NCBI RefSeq assembly: GCF_029626105.1
Contig: NZ_JARUBH010000009.1
Coordinates: 2,666,001 to 2,730,000, forward strand
Source of the DNA: Solwaraspora sp. WMMD792
GTDB lineage: Bacteria > Actinomycetota > Actinomycetes > Mycobacteriales > Micromonosporaceae
DNA length: 64,000 bases
Direction of reading: 5' to 3'
This document shows positions 18,224 through 26,528 of the stretch, in pieces (the first letter of the stretch is position 1; every line of letters starts with the position of its first letter). The notes under the pieces were generated by a model. It saw only the letters and a program-made list of their open reading frames with translations, ran no database searches and was not told the DNA's origin. Position numbers and translations under genes: made by a program.

Positions 18224-18559
18224 TCAGGCCCGTCGTTCGTAGACGACGACCGGGACGCCGCCCGGGTCGACAACCACCGACCGCCGCTCATGCGGGCCCG
18301 GCACGGGATCCCCGACCGACGCGCCGGCCGCAGCCAGCTCGGCGAGGCAGCTGTCCAGGTCGTCGACCTCGACGCTGAGCAGGGTGCGGCCGGCGACGGG
18401 CTGCTGCGATCCGTCGGCCAGGCCGATGGTCACCGTCCCGTCGGTGAGCGCGACGTACCGGTCACCGTCGCGGAACCGCACCGTCAGTCCGAGCCGGGTG
18501 TAGAAGTCGACCTGGGCGGCCAGGTCCCCGGCCGGAACGACAACGTGGCCGATCCTCAT
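18224..18559 (-). CDS. VOC (glyoxalase/dioxygenase-fold) protein, single domain
   Basis: A 111-residue vicinal-oxygen-chelate protein. It begins MRIGHVVVPAGDLAAQVDFY, has the usual middle LLSVEVDDLDSCLAELAAAG and ends with a DPGGVPVVVYE metal-side strand. Its ATG overlaps the stop of the upstream monooxygenase gene (ATGA). One copy of the beta-alpha-beta3 pair means it acts as a dimer. Substrate unknown; epimerase, lyase or binding roles are all possible. Confidence 0.75.
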   Translation of the reverse strand: MRIGHVVVPAGDLAAQVDFYTRLGLTVRFRDGDRYVALTDGTVTIGLADGSQQPVAGRTLLSVEVDDLDSCLAELAAAGASVGDPVPGPHERRSVVVDPGGVPVVVYERRA

Positions 18560-19539
18560 CGCCGGAACCTCGGCATCACCTCGTGGGCGAACCGTTCGAC
18601 AATCTCGACGGACCGCTCGATCGGCAACCCGAGCCACTGGGCACGGAAGACGAAGTGGTTGAAGCCGGCGGCGGCGAAGTCGGAGATCTTCGCGGCGATG
18701 TCGTCGGGAGAGCCGAAGAAGAGCGCCTTCTCCTTGATCGCCTCCCACTGGGACTCGAAGTAGTCCATGCCGTACTGGACGTACTCGCCGTAGGACCGCC
18801 GGACCGCGTCGCCGGCGATCGCGTGCGCGGCGTCGGCGGAGTCCGCGACGCACAGGTCCCGGTGGATCGGAAACACGGCGTCCTCGTCGTCGAACCCAGC
18901 CGCCCGGCGCTGTTCCCGGTACTCGGTCAGGTTTCCGATCGCCCAGTTGCGCCGCACGTTGGACGGGGCGAGCCACGGCAGTCCCTGACGGGCGATCCGG
19001 GCGATGCCGGTCGGGCCGTTGGCACCGACCCAGATCGGCGGGTGCGGCCGTTGCCGCGGTAGTACGCTGCACCGCACCCCGTCGAGGGTGAAGTGCCGCC
19101 CCTCGTGGTGGACGGGCTCACCGGTCCACAACCGCTGCATCACCGCCAGCGCCTCGTTCATCCGCGACACCCGGGTACGCCGGTCGATGCCGAACGAGGC
19201 GAACTCGGCGTCGCGGTAGCCGGAGCCGATGCCCAGGACGAACCGACCACCGGACATCTGGTCGATGGTGGCGATCTCCTCCGCCCAGTGCACCGGATGT
19301 CCGAGGGGCAGGATGAGGATGCCGGTGCCGATCTGCATGCTGCCGGAGTGCTCGACGAGCCGGCTCAGCAGCGGCATCGGCTGGGGTGTGGCAAGCGACG
19401 ACAGGTAGTGGTGGATACCGAACACCGAGTCGTAGCCCAGGTCGCGGATGTGCTGGACGTACTCGACCGTCTCACCGATCCGCCGCTGCAGGTCGTCGCC
19501 GAGGTCGTACTGGTGATCCAGGAGGATGCCGAACTTCAC
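18556..19539 (-). CDS. Luciferase-like (LLM) flavin-dependent monooxygenase 4
   Basis: A 327-residue TIM-barrel flavin oxidoreductase of the bacterial luciferase superfamily. It starts MKFGILLDHQYDLGDDL, has IGTGILILPLGHPVHWAEE and SGGRFVLGIGSGYRDAEFASFG cofactor-loop segments, and IWVGANGPTG. It closely resembles the products at 20535 and, less closely, 23170 in sequence order and in its ending (VMPRFRR), so these are paralogs. GTG start; the gap to the upstream crotonase gene is 8 bp. Whether it uses FMNH2 or F420 cannot be told from motifs alone. The flavin reductase at 44209 favours FMN. Confidence 0.85.
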   Translation of the reverse strand: MKFGILLDHQYDLGDDLQRRIGETVEYVQHIRDLGYDSVFGIHHYLSSLATPQPMPLLSRLVEHSGSMQIGTGILILPLGHPVHWAEEIATIDQMSGGRFVLGIGSGYRDAEFASFGIDRRTRVSRMNEALAVMQRLWTGEPVHHEGRHFTLDGVRCSVLPRQRPHPPIWVGANGPTGIARIARQGLPWLAPSNVRRNWAIGNLTEYREQRRAAGFDDEDAVFPIHRDLCVADSADAAHAIAGDAVRRSYGEYVQYGMDYFESQWEAIKEKALFFGSPDDIAAKISDFAAAGFNHFVFRAQWLGLPIERSVEIVERFAHEVMPRFRR

Positions 19540-19547
19540 GGTTGCGC

Positions 19548-20519
19548 CTACTTCTCACGCGACCGGGTGTCGCTGAGCCGGAAGTACGGTGCGACCAGCC
19601 GGTCCCGGTCGGCCAGCGCCTGGCCGACGCCCTTTTCCCGGCGTTCCTTGAGGAAGTTCCAGTCCCCTTCGTCGAAGCTCACGTTGGTCGCCCAGCCGTG
19701 CCCGACCCAGCCGGTCATCGCACCGAGGCCCTTGCCCCGGGCCTCCATCACCAGTTGCATCATCGACTTGCCCATCATCAGCGAGTCCAGCGGCATGACC
19801 GCGATCGCGTCGGCGTAGTCGTCGACCCACCGCTGCAGTTCGTCACGCTCGACGACCTTGGTGACCAGGCCCTTGCGTTCGCCCTCCTCGGCGCCGATGG
19901 CCCGCATGGTCAGCATGACGTCCTTCATCGTGGTCAGGCCGACCTTTTCGATCCAGTGGTACATGTCCTGTGGGGCGGGACCGAGGTAACGGAACGCCGG
20001 ATGGGTGAACCGGGCGTCAGGGCTGGCGATGACGATGTCGGCCGACAGCGCGATCTGGAAGTGGCCGCCGTAGCAGTACCCCTGCACCTGGCAGATGGTC
20101 GCCTTGAGCGACTCGATGATCGGGCGGGTGAAGCCGGAACTCAGCACGTTTCGGTCGGGCAGGATGCGTTGCCGCTGCGCCGGCCGCCGCCGCGCCGCCT
20201 TGTCGGTGCCGGTCCGGTAGCCGATGTAGTGGCCGAGTTCGGCGGCGTCCGCGCCGGTACCGAAGTGTTCGCCTTCGCCGGTGAAGACAATGACCTTGAC
20301 CCGGTCGTCGGTCTCGGCCTGGCGGACCAGGTCACCGACGCGTTCGAAGGCGGCCACCGGAATGGCGTTGAGCCGCTCGGGACGGTCGAAGGTGATGGTG
20401 GCCACCGACCGCTGCTCGTCGACGTCGTACCGGACGTACTTCGCCAGGACCTCGGGGTCGACCTCCATGTTCTCGACGTCCCACTGGTGTTCCAGAAGTT
20501 CGGCTTCGGTCTTCTTCAC
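19548..20519 (-). CDS. Enoyl-CoA hydratase/isomerase (crotonase) family protein
   Basis: A 323-residue crotonase-fold protein, longer than the usual 260, with about 40 extra N-terminal residues and an extended C-terminus. ATITFDRPERLNAI opens the fold, and the oxyanion-hole segments are GEHFGTGADAAEL and QGYCYGGHFQIALSADI. The active-site region around 175-185 differs from standard enoyl-CoA hydratases, so a hydrolase, isomerase or ring-cleaving activity is also possible. GTG start with AGGAACC upstream. It lies between two paralogous LLM genes in one operon, which suggests it acts on an oxygenated acyl-CoA they make. Confidence 0.8.
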   Translation of the reverse strand: MKKTEAELLEHQWDVENMEVDPEVLAKYVRYDVDEQRSVATITFDRPERLNAIPVAAFERVGDLVRQAETDDRVKVIVFTGEGEHFGTGADAAELGHYIGYRTGTDKAARRRPAQRQRILPDRNVLSSGFTRPIIESLKATICQVQGYCYGGHFQIALSADIVIASPDARFTHPAFRYLGPAPQDMYHWIEKVGLTTMKDVMLTMRAIGAEEGERKGLVTKVVERDELQRWVDDYADAIAVMPLDSLMMGKSMMQLVMEARGKGLGAMTGWVGHGWATNVSFDEGDWNFLKERREKGVGQALADRDRLVAPYFRLSDTRSREK

Positions 20520-20534
20520 GGCGGGTTCCTTAGG

Positions 20535-21527
20535 TCAGCTGGTACGGAAGGCGGGGAACACCTCGGCGGCGAACAGCCGCAGCGAGGCGCGCAGTTTCCC
20601 GGTCGGCATGCCGAGCCACCCGGGGCGGAAGATGACGTGGTCGAACCCCAGCTCCCGCAGCACGGAGATCCGTTCGATGAGCAGTTCCGGCGAGCCCAGC
20701 AGCAGCGTGTTTCGGACCAGTTCGTCGAAGCGGTCCCGCTGCCAGCGCAGCGCCGGGTACTCGGCGTAGGTGGCGTACTCCCGCCGGGCGTGCGGCAGCG
20801 CCTCGGCGACGGCCTGCTCGGTGCTCGGCGCGCAGTACAGCTCGACCCCGACCGGGCGCTGCACCGTCGTCGGGTCCCGGCCGTACTCGGCCAGCGCCTC
20901 CTCGTAGACGGCCCGATGCTCGGGCAGGAACCGCCGGCTCGGTGAGTTGCCCGGCGCGTACCAGGCGTCGCCGAGACGGGCGGCCCGGCGGACCGCCTTC
21001 CGGCCGCCGGCGCCGATCCAGATCGGTGGACCGCCCGGGGTCAGCGGCGCGACGCCGATGGTCGCGGCGGTCTGCGGGTAGAACTCGCCGTCCTGGGTGA
21101 CCGGTCGTCCGGTCCACAGCGCGCGGATCAGCCGGATGCTCTCGTCGAAGCGCCGGAACCGGCTCTGCGGGTCGATCCCGAAGGCGGCGAGCTCATTGTC
21201 CCGGTAGCCGGCACCGACGCCGAGGACCACCCGTCCGCCGGAGAGGTGGTCGAGGGTCGCGAACTCCTCCGCGATGTGTACGGGGTGGAACATCGGCAGC
21301 AGCAGAATGCCGGTGCCCAGCAGCATGTCGCCGGAGCGCGGAATGAGGCTGGCCAGCATGGAGATCGGTTGCGGGGTGGCCAGGTTCGACTGGAAGTGGT
21401 TGATCGTCCAGACCGAGTCGTAGCCCAGTTCAGCGGCGAGTTCGACGGTGCCGAACAGGTCGGCCAGGTGCGCGCCGAGGTCGTCGCCGTGCGGATACTG
21501 GTGCGAGGCCATGATGCCGAACTTCAT
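20535..21527 (-). CDS. Luciferase-like (LLM) flavin-dependent monooxygenase 3
   Basis: A 330-residue LLM protein. ATG 21527 overlaps the ligase stop (ATGA) and gives the standard MKFGIMASHQYPHGDD start, so the longer open frame upstream is ignored. Cofactor-side segments include LGTGILLLPMFHPVHIAEE and SGGRVVLGVGAGYRDNELAAFG. It is the closest relative of the 18556 product. Two near-copies in one operon suggest successive or substrate-divided oxidations. Confidence 0.86.
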   Translation of the reverse strand: MKFGIMASHQYPHGDDLGAHLADLFGTVELAAELGYDSVWTINHFQSNLATPQPISMLASLIPRSGDMLLGTGILLLPMFHPVHIAEEFATLDHLSGGRVVLGVGAGYRDNELAAFGIDPQSRFRRFDESIRLIRALWTGRPVTQDGEFYPQTAATIGVAPLTPGGPPIWIGAGGRKAVRRAARLGDAWYAPGNSPSRRFLPEHRAVYEEALAEYGRDPTTVQRPVGVELYCAPSTEQAVAEALPHARREYATYAEYPALRWQRDRFDELVRNTLLLGSPELLIERISVLRELGFDHVIFRPGWLGMPTGKLRASLRLFAAEVFPAFRTS

Positions 21528-23173
21528 CCGGACGCACCTGCCTGCGTCGCACCTGCCGGCGTCGTGGCCGGCGTGGCTCGGCTGATCTTGCCGGTGGCGC
21601 TGCGTTCCAGCGCGGCGACGAACTCGATCCGTCGGGGCGTCTTGAAGTGGGCGAGCCGGTCCCGGGCGTACGCGACGAGGCGCTGGGAGAGTTCGCCGTC
21701 GGTCACCGCGTCGTCCGGCCTGCGCACCACGAGCGCGACCGGAATCTCGCCGAGCCGGTCGTCCGGCCGCCCGAGCACGCGCACGTCGCTGACCAGCGGA
21801 TGCTTGCGCAGCTCGTCCTCGATCTCCTCGGGCCAGACCTGGAAACCACCGCATTTGATCATGTCCCGTTTCCGGCCGACCAGGAACAGCACCCCGTCGT
21901 CGTCGACGTAGCCGATGTCACCGGTGTGCACCCACCCGTCCCGGACCAGCTCGCGGGAGGCGGCGTCGTCGTCGACGTAGCCCCTGGTCAGCTTGGAGCG
22001 GACCACCACCTCGCCCTGCCGGCCGCCCGGCAGTGCGGCACCGGTCTCGTCCCGGATCTCCAACTCCACCCCCGGGTAGACCCGCCCGGCGGAGCCGGGC
22101 TTCCAGCGGCCGGCCTTCATGTCCCGGCCGGTCCAGCCGGCGATGTGCCCGGCCTCGGTCGATCCGTAGTTGACCAGGATCGGCACCCGGTACCGCTCCT
22201 CGAAGGCGCGGCGCAGCGACCACGAGATGGCCTGGCCGGCCACCAGGACGGACTTGACCCCGTCGAACGGCAGGTCCCGTTCGGCGTGCACGATGTCGTA
22301 GACCATGGTGGGCAGGAAGAAGAAATTGTCGAACCGGAACCGGTCCATCAGGTCGGCGAGCCGGTCGACGCCGAACCTCTCCCAGACCACCGCCGGACGC
22401 CCGACGAAGAACGCGAACAGCAGCGAGTGCTGACCGCCGCTGTGGAACAGCGGCAGGGCGATGAGGTTCGGTTTGGCCGCCGCCGTGGCGGTGCCTTCGG
22501 CGTCGGTGCCGGTGGCGACGCGGGCCAGCCGCATCAGCGAGTCACGGGTCCCGCCGTGGGTGACGCTGACCGCCTTCGGCCGGCCGGTCGTCCCGCCGGT
22601 GAACAGCACGCAGGCCTCGGCCTGCGGGTCGACGTCGACCGCCGGCAGCCGGACCTGCCGACGCCACGGCAGTGGCTCGAGGTCCGGTTCCCCGACGCCG
22701 CTGGGCGCGCAGGACGGCTCCCCGACGCCACCGGGCGCGGCGGGCGGCTGCGCGACGCGGCGGATCGGGACCCCGGTGCCGGTGCTGGCGAGTTCGGCGA
22801 TCACGTCCGGGCTGCGCCCGTCGACGAGCAGCAGCCGGGGGCTGGTCTTGGCCAGCGACTCGGCGAGTTCGGCCGCGTTGTACAGACTGCTGACGGTGAC
22901 CGGGACCGCGCCGATCTTCCAGCAGCCGAAGAGGAAGAAGACGATGTCCGGGCCGTTGGTCAGGTAGCAGGCGACCCGGTCGCCGGCGCCCACGCCTTCG
23001 TCCCGCAGGGCGACTGCCACCCCACCGGCGAGCAGGTCGATTTCGTCGAACGTCCACGACCGGCCGTCCTCGCCGTACAGGCCGACGACATCGCCGCGGT
23101 CGGCGCGGCGGCGTTCCAGCACGCGGGCCAGATTGTCGGCGTCGGACGGCGTGCTCACATGGTCGGTGCTCAT
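21524..23173 (-). CDS. Acyl-CoA ligase (AMP-binding family)
   Basis: A 549-residue ANL-superfamily enzyme. The phosphate loop is LFTGGTTGRPKAVS (about 190-205), the adenine site YGSTEAGH, and the hinge and catalytic region GYVDDDGVLFLVGRKRDMIKCGG. The C-terminal lysine lies in ERSATGKISRA. It activates a carboxylic acid to its CoA thioester via an acyl-adenylate. It overlaps both neighbours by 4 bp (ATGA), which indicates tight translational coupling within the LLM operon. A Gly/Pro-rich insertion around 135-165 (VGEPSCAPSGVGEPD) is unusual. Confidence 0.88.
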   Translation of the reverse strand: MSTDHVSTPSDADNLARVLERRRADRGDVVGLYGEDGRSWTFDEIDLLAGGVAVALRDEGVGAGDRVACYLTNGPDIVFFLFGCWKIGAVPVTVSSLYNAAELAESLAKTSPRLLLVDGRSPDVIAELASTGTGVPIRRVAQPPAAPGGVGEPSCAPSGVGEPDLEPLPWRRQVRLPAVDVDPQAEACVLFTGGTTGRPKAVSVTHGGTRDSLMRLARVATGTDAEGTATAAAKPNLIALPLFHSGGQHSLLFAFFVGRPAVVWERFGVDRLADLMDRFRFDNFFFLPTMVYDIVHAERDLPFDGVKSVLVAGQAISWSLRRAFEERYRVPILVNYGSTEAGHIAGWTGRDMKAGRWKPGSAGRVYPGVELEIRDETGAALPGGRQGEVVVRSKLTRGYVDDDAASRELVRDGWVHTGDIGYVDDDGVLFLVGRKRDMIKCGGFQVWPEEIEDELRKHPLVSDVRVLGRPDDRLGEIPVALVVRRPDDAVTDGELSQRLVAYARDRLAHFKTPRRIEFVAALERSATGKISRATPATTPAGATQAGASG

Positions 23174-24213
23174 CGGGCGGCCTCCGGCACGGATGGCGAC
23201 GCGGGCGGCGACGCGGGCGGCGACGCGGGTCGTGACGCGGCGAGTCGGGGGACGACCTCCGCGCCGAAGCGGGCGAGCTGCTCCATCGCCTCGGCCTGGC
23301 TGGCGCCGACGAACTGGTGCCGCAGCGAGACCTCGGTGATGCCGAGTTCGGTCTCCCAGCGCCGCAGCTTGTCGACGATCTCGTCCGCCGAGCCGACCAG
23401 GCAGTCCTGCGCCAGGTACCGGTCGATGTCCAGGGACTGGGCGTCGTCCCAGGACCGGTAACCGGCGTACTGACGCTGCAGGTGCGGTCGGACGGCCTTG
23501 ACCGCGGCGGGGTAGCTGTCGCCGATGAACGCCTCCCGGCTCATCGGATACTCACGGTCGAGAGAAAAACCGCGGTCAGCGAGTTCGCCCCGGTAGACGC
23601 CGAGCAGTCGGGCGAGCTCCGCGTCAGTGCCCTTGGGGCCGATGAGCCACGGCGCATCCAGTCGAGCGGCGCGGCGGACCGCCGGCTCGGCGAACGCGCC
23701 GATCCACAGCGGAGGACCGCCGGGCTGCACCGGCCGCAGCGCCAGCGACGCGCCGGGGACCTCGCCCCAGCTGCCGGCGATGTCGATCGTCTCGCCGTTC
23801 CACAGCGACCGCAGGATCGGGACGTACTCGCGTAGTCGGCGCAGCCGGTCGGTCCACTCCACGCCGAACGCGGCGGTCTCCCGCTTGCGGTAGCCGGCGC
23901 CGATGCCCACGGTCAACCGTCCCCGGCAGAGCACGTCGAGGGAGGCGAGGTCCTCGGCGAGCGCGACCGGGTTCAGCAGCGGTGCGAGCAGCACCCCGAA
24001 GCCGATGCGTACCTGGGTGGTCGCCCGGGCGAGGTAGCCGGCCAGCGGCACCGGTTGGACGAACGCCGACTTGGCGAGGAAGTGGTGGCCGAGGTAGACG
24101 GCGTGGAAGCCGGCCGCCTCGGCGGCGGCGGCCTGGTCCAGTACCTGGTCGATACCGTCGGAGGCGCTGGTCGACGGATCGAACTGGGCACTGAGGAAAC
24201 AGCTGACCCTCAT
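23170..24213 (-). CDS. Luciferase-like (LLM) flavin-dependent monooxygenase 2
   Basis: A 347-residue LLM protein starting MRVSCFLSAQFDP. It has HHFLAKSAFVQPVPLAGYLA, CRGRLTVGIGAGYRKRETAAFG and LWIGAFAEPAVRRAARL segments. The ATG overlaps the previous stop and the stop overlaps the next start. The C-terminus ends in a low-complexity tail (ASPPASPP) encoded by three copies of a 12-bp unit at 23195-23230, absent from its paralogs. It is a paralog of the 18556 and 20535 products but more distant. Confidence 0.85.
   Translation of the reverse strand: MRVSCFLSAQFDPSTSASDGIDQVLDQAAAAEAAGFHAVYLGHHFLAKSAFVQPVPLAGYLARATTQVRIGFGVLLAPLLNPVALAEDLASLDVLCRGRLTVGIGAGYRKRETAAFGVEWTDRLRRLREYVPILRSLWNGETIDIAGSWGEVPGASLALRPVQPGGPPLWIGAFAEPAVRRAARLDAPWLIGPKGTDAELARLLGVYRGELADRGFSLDREYPMSREAFIGDSYPAAVKAVRPHLQRQYAGYRSWDDAQSLDIDRYLAQDCLVGSADEIVDKLRRWETELGITEVSLRHQFVGASQAEAMEQLARFGAEVVPRLAASRPASPPASPPASPSVPEAAR
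23195..23230. repeat. 12-bp tandem repeat, three copies
   Basis: GGCGACGCGGGC is repeated three times (the last copy has one change) at the C-terminal end of an LLM gene. It encodes an Ala/Ser/Pro tail. Confidence 0.85.
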
Positions 24214-25337
24214 CCGATGACCGCCTGGCTGGCGGAGGTCGTCAAGACGTCATCGGCCCGGTCGTGGCCGTCGGTCCGGCCGCCCGCCTGGTCCGCCGCG
24301 CGGAAGTGCGGGATCACCTTGGTGGCGAACTCCTCCATTGACTTCAGCGCGCTCCGCCGGTCGAGCGACGGGATCCGCAGCCAACCGATGTAGTGGTTGA
24401 TGCCGAGCTGCTCACGCAGCATCTCGATGGTCTCGATGACGCGCTGCGCGGAGCCGAAGTTGCCACCGTGGGTCAGGGTCTGCTCCAGGGTCAGCAGTTC
24501 GATGTTCTTGGCGACCGCCGCGTAGTAGGACCGCTCCTGCTCGATCGCCTCCTCCGAACCCGGGATCACCTTCCCGACGGACTTGTAGTAGTTCATCGCG
24601 GCCCGGGCGGCCTCGCGCAGGCCGTCCTCGCCGTCGCCGCACCACACCTGTTGCATGAAGGGCAGTTCGTAGGCGGCGATGTCGAACCCGTTGGCCTGCA
24701 TGCTCTGCCGGTAGAGGCTGAAGTTCTTCTGCATGATGCCCAACGGCGTGAAGTTCGGTGAGGTGATGATCGGCTCGCCGACCGCGCCGCGCTCCCGGAA
24801 GCTGTCCGGGGAGACCGTGCCCTGCAGGATCGGCGGACCACCGGGGGTGAACGGCCGGGGGTAGGTCGTGACGTCGTCGAAGTGGTAGATCTCGCCGTGG
24901 TAGGAGAACTTTTCCTGGGTCAGCGCCAACCGCAGCACGTCCAGGGTCTCCTGGTAGCGCTGCTTCGACTCGGCCAGAGCGATCCCGAAGCCGGCGAACT
25001 CGGCCGGCTGGTAGCCGCGGCCGACCCCGATGGTCACCCGACCACCGCTGAGCACGTCGAGCGCCGCGATGTCCTCGGCCAGCCGCAGCGGGTGATGCAG
25101 TGGAAGCACCAGCACGGCGGTGCCGATCGTGATCCGCCTGGTCCGCTCGGCGACGGCCATGCCGAAGTTGACCGGGCTGCCGAGGATGCCGTACTTCGAG
25201 AAGTGGTGCTCGGCCAGCCAGATCGAGTCGAAGCCGAGTTCGTCGGCCAGCTGGATCTCGTCGAGAGTCTCTCGTAGCACCTGATGGTCCGATGCCCCGT
25301 CGGCCACCGGGAACAGGTTCATGATTCCGAACTTCAC
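24210..25337 (-). CDS. Luciferase-like (LLM) flavin-dependent monooxygenase 1
   Basis: A 375-residue LLM protein, first gene of its operon. The GTG at 25337 is preferred over one two codons upstream because GAGGAG then has normal spacing and the product starts MKFGIMNLFP like its paralogs. The barrel carries LAEHHFSKYGILGSP and LPLHHPLRLAEDIAALD, the classic luciferase-like arrangement, and it is longer and more alkanal-monooxygenase-like than the other three. The C-terminal 25 residues look disordered. It is under operator (a) at 25354. Confidence 0.87.
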   Translation of the reverse strand: MKFGIMNLFPVADGASDHQVLRETLDEIQLADELGFDSIWLAEHHFSKYGILGSPVNFGMAVAERTRRITIGTAVLVLPLHHPLRLAEDIAALDVLSGGRVTIGVGRGYQPAEFAGFGIALAESKQRYQETLDVLRLALTQEKFSYHGEIYHFDDVTTYPRPFTPGGPPILQGTVSPDSFRERGAVGEPIITSPNFTPLGIMQKNFSLYRQSMQANGFDIAAYELPFMQQVWCGDGEDGLREAARAAMNYYKSVGKVIPGSEEAIEQERSYYAAVAKNIELLTLEQTLTHGGNFGSAQRVIETIEMLREQLGINHYIGWLRIPSLDRRSALKSMEEFATKVIPHFRAADQAGGRTDGHDRADDVLTTSASQAVIG

Positions 25338-25353
25338 GACCACTCCTCGTTTA

Positions 25354-25373
25354 TTCCGACCAGCCGGTATGTT
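25354..25373. promoter_or_regulatory. TetR-type operator (a), LLM operon
   Basis: The site TTCCGACC-AGCC-GGTATGTT is one of six in the window. It overlaps the -10 box of the promoter at 25369-25397 and would block transcription of the 25337-17252 operon when bound. Confidence 0.75.
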
Positions 25374-25397
25374 ACCGCTGCGTTACTGGCACTGCAA
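25369..25397 (-). promoter_or_regulatory. Promoter of the LLM operon
   Basis: On the minus strand TTGCAG (25392-25397), 17-bp spacer, TAACAT (25369-25374). The leader to the GTG at 25337 is about 25 nt and carries GAGGAG. Confidence 0.6.
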
Positions 25398-25417
25398 GGT
25401 CTGCGCAGGTCAGCGCC

Positions 25418-26515
25418 TTAGTCCGTAGGGTGTCCCGGACCTGCCAGGCGCGCCTCGATCCGTAGCGCGCCGGCCCGGTGCCGGTGCCACCGGCCACGGC
25501 CGAGCCGGGCGTCGAGCACCAACGCCCGACGTAGGAACAGATGCGGATCCGCTTCCATGGTGATGCCCATCCCGCCGTGCACCTGGATCCCCCGCTCAGC
25601 GGCGAAGACCGCGGCCTTGCCCGCCGCCGCCTTCGCCGCGTGCACCTGGATCCCGGCGTCCGGGCGGCGGTTGTCGACCGCCCAGGCGGCGTAGAGCGTC
25701 AGGTCCCACGCCGCCTTGCGCGCGGTGGCGGCCTCGGCCAACTGGAACGCGACCCCCTGGAACGACCCGATCACCCTGCCGAACTGCACCCGGGTACGGG
25801 CCTGCTCGGCGGCCAACTCGATCGCGCCCTGCGCGACACCGCACAACTCGGCGGCGACCACCAGCGTCGCCCGCCACAACCCGGTGCCGACCGGGTCGAC
25901 CCGCTGCGGTGTGGACAGCGACACGTCCGACAGCGGCACCGACGGGTCGAACGACCGCCGCTCGGTGACCCCGGCCCGCTCGGTGACCCCGGCCCGCTCG
26001 GTGACCCCGGCCCGCTCGGCGAGTGCGGCAGCGTCGGCGATCCAGACCTCGTCGGGACCGGCGACGACGAACCCGTCCGCCTGAGCGGCGTACGGCACCA
26101 GGGTCCGCACCAGCGGATCCGGCACCGACCGGTCCGGCCAACCGGCCATGGACGGCACGTCGACCGCCGGGGTGAGCACTCGCCGGCCGTCGAGAATCTC
26201 GTCGGGCAGCGGCACCGACCGTCGGTCGTCGCCGCAGAGCAGCTGTACGGCGCCCGCGTGGGCCGCGAACCGAGTCGGGACCAGCTGCTCACCGAGCACC
26301 TCGACGGCGACGAGCAGGTCGATCAGAGCCGACCCGACACCGCCGGCCGACTCCGGCACGCCGAGCAGGCCGAAGTCGCGCAGCAGCGGCCCGTCGGCGG
26401 CGCAGGGCCGCCAACCGGCTGACAGCGCGGCCCGCGCCGCGCCGGCCTGCGCCTTGGCGAGGGCCGCGACGGTCCCGCCGATCTCCTGCTGTTCCTGGGT
26501 GAATGTCGCGTGCAC
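25418..26515 (-). CDS. Acyl-CoA dehydrogenase family protein, probable non-catalytic partner subunit
   Basis: A 365-residue acyl-CoA dehydrogenase-fold protein. The C-terminal FAD-side domain is present (ARTRVQFGRVIGSFQGVAFQLAE; ERGIQVHGGMGITME). The glutamate base normally found in an (I/Y)EGT motif near the C-terminus is not seen, and the middle domain is irregular. In actinobacterial steroid degradation such proteins pair with a catalytic partner as alpha2beta2 enzymes. The gene directly upstream (13 bp away) encodes a full enzyme, so a heteromer is likely. An in-frame 18-bp repeat (25961-26014) encodes ERAGVT three times. Confidence 0.8.
   Translation of the reverse strand: MHATFTQEQQEIGGTVAALAKAQAGAARAALSAGWRPCAADGPLLRDFGLLGVPESAGGVGSALIDLLVAVEVLGEQLVPTRFAAHAGAVQLLCGDDRRSVPLPDEILDGRRVLTPAVDVPSMAGWPDRSVPDPLVRTLVPYAAQADGFVVAGPDEVWIADAAALAERAGVTERAGVTERAGVTERRSFDPSVPLSDVSLSTPQRVDPVGTGLWRATLVVAAELCGVAQGAIELAAEQARTRVQFGRVIGSFQGVAFQLAEAATARKAAWDLTLYAAWAVDNRRPDAGIQVHAAKAAAGKAAVFAAERGIQVHGGMGITMEADPHLFLRRALVLDARLGRGRWHRHRAGALRIEARLAGPGHPTD
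25961..26014. repeat. 18-bp tandem repeat, three copies
   Basis: The unit CTCGGTGACCCCGGCCCG is repeated three times without error inside the acyl-CoA dehydrogenase gene and adds six residues per copy in a surface-type linker. Confidence 0.85.
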
Positions 26516-26528
26516 GCGGCCACTCCGC

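Noticed and set aside
20535-21854. Longer 439-codon version of the LLM gene
   Set aside because: The extra N-terminal 109 codons overlap the ligase gene and are not homologous. The ATG at 21527 gives the usual LLM start and a 4-bp overlap.
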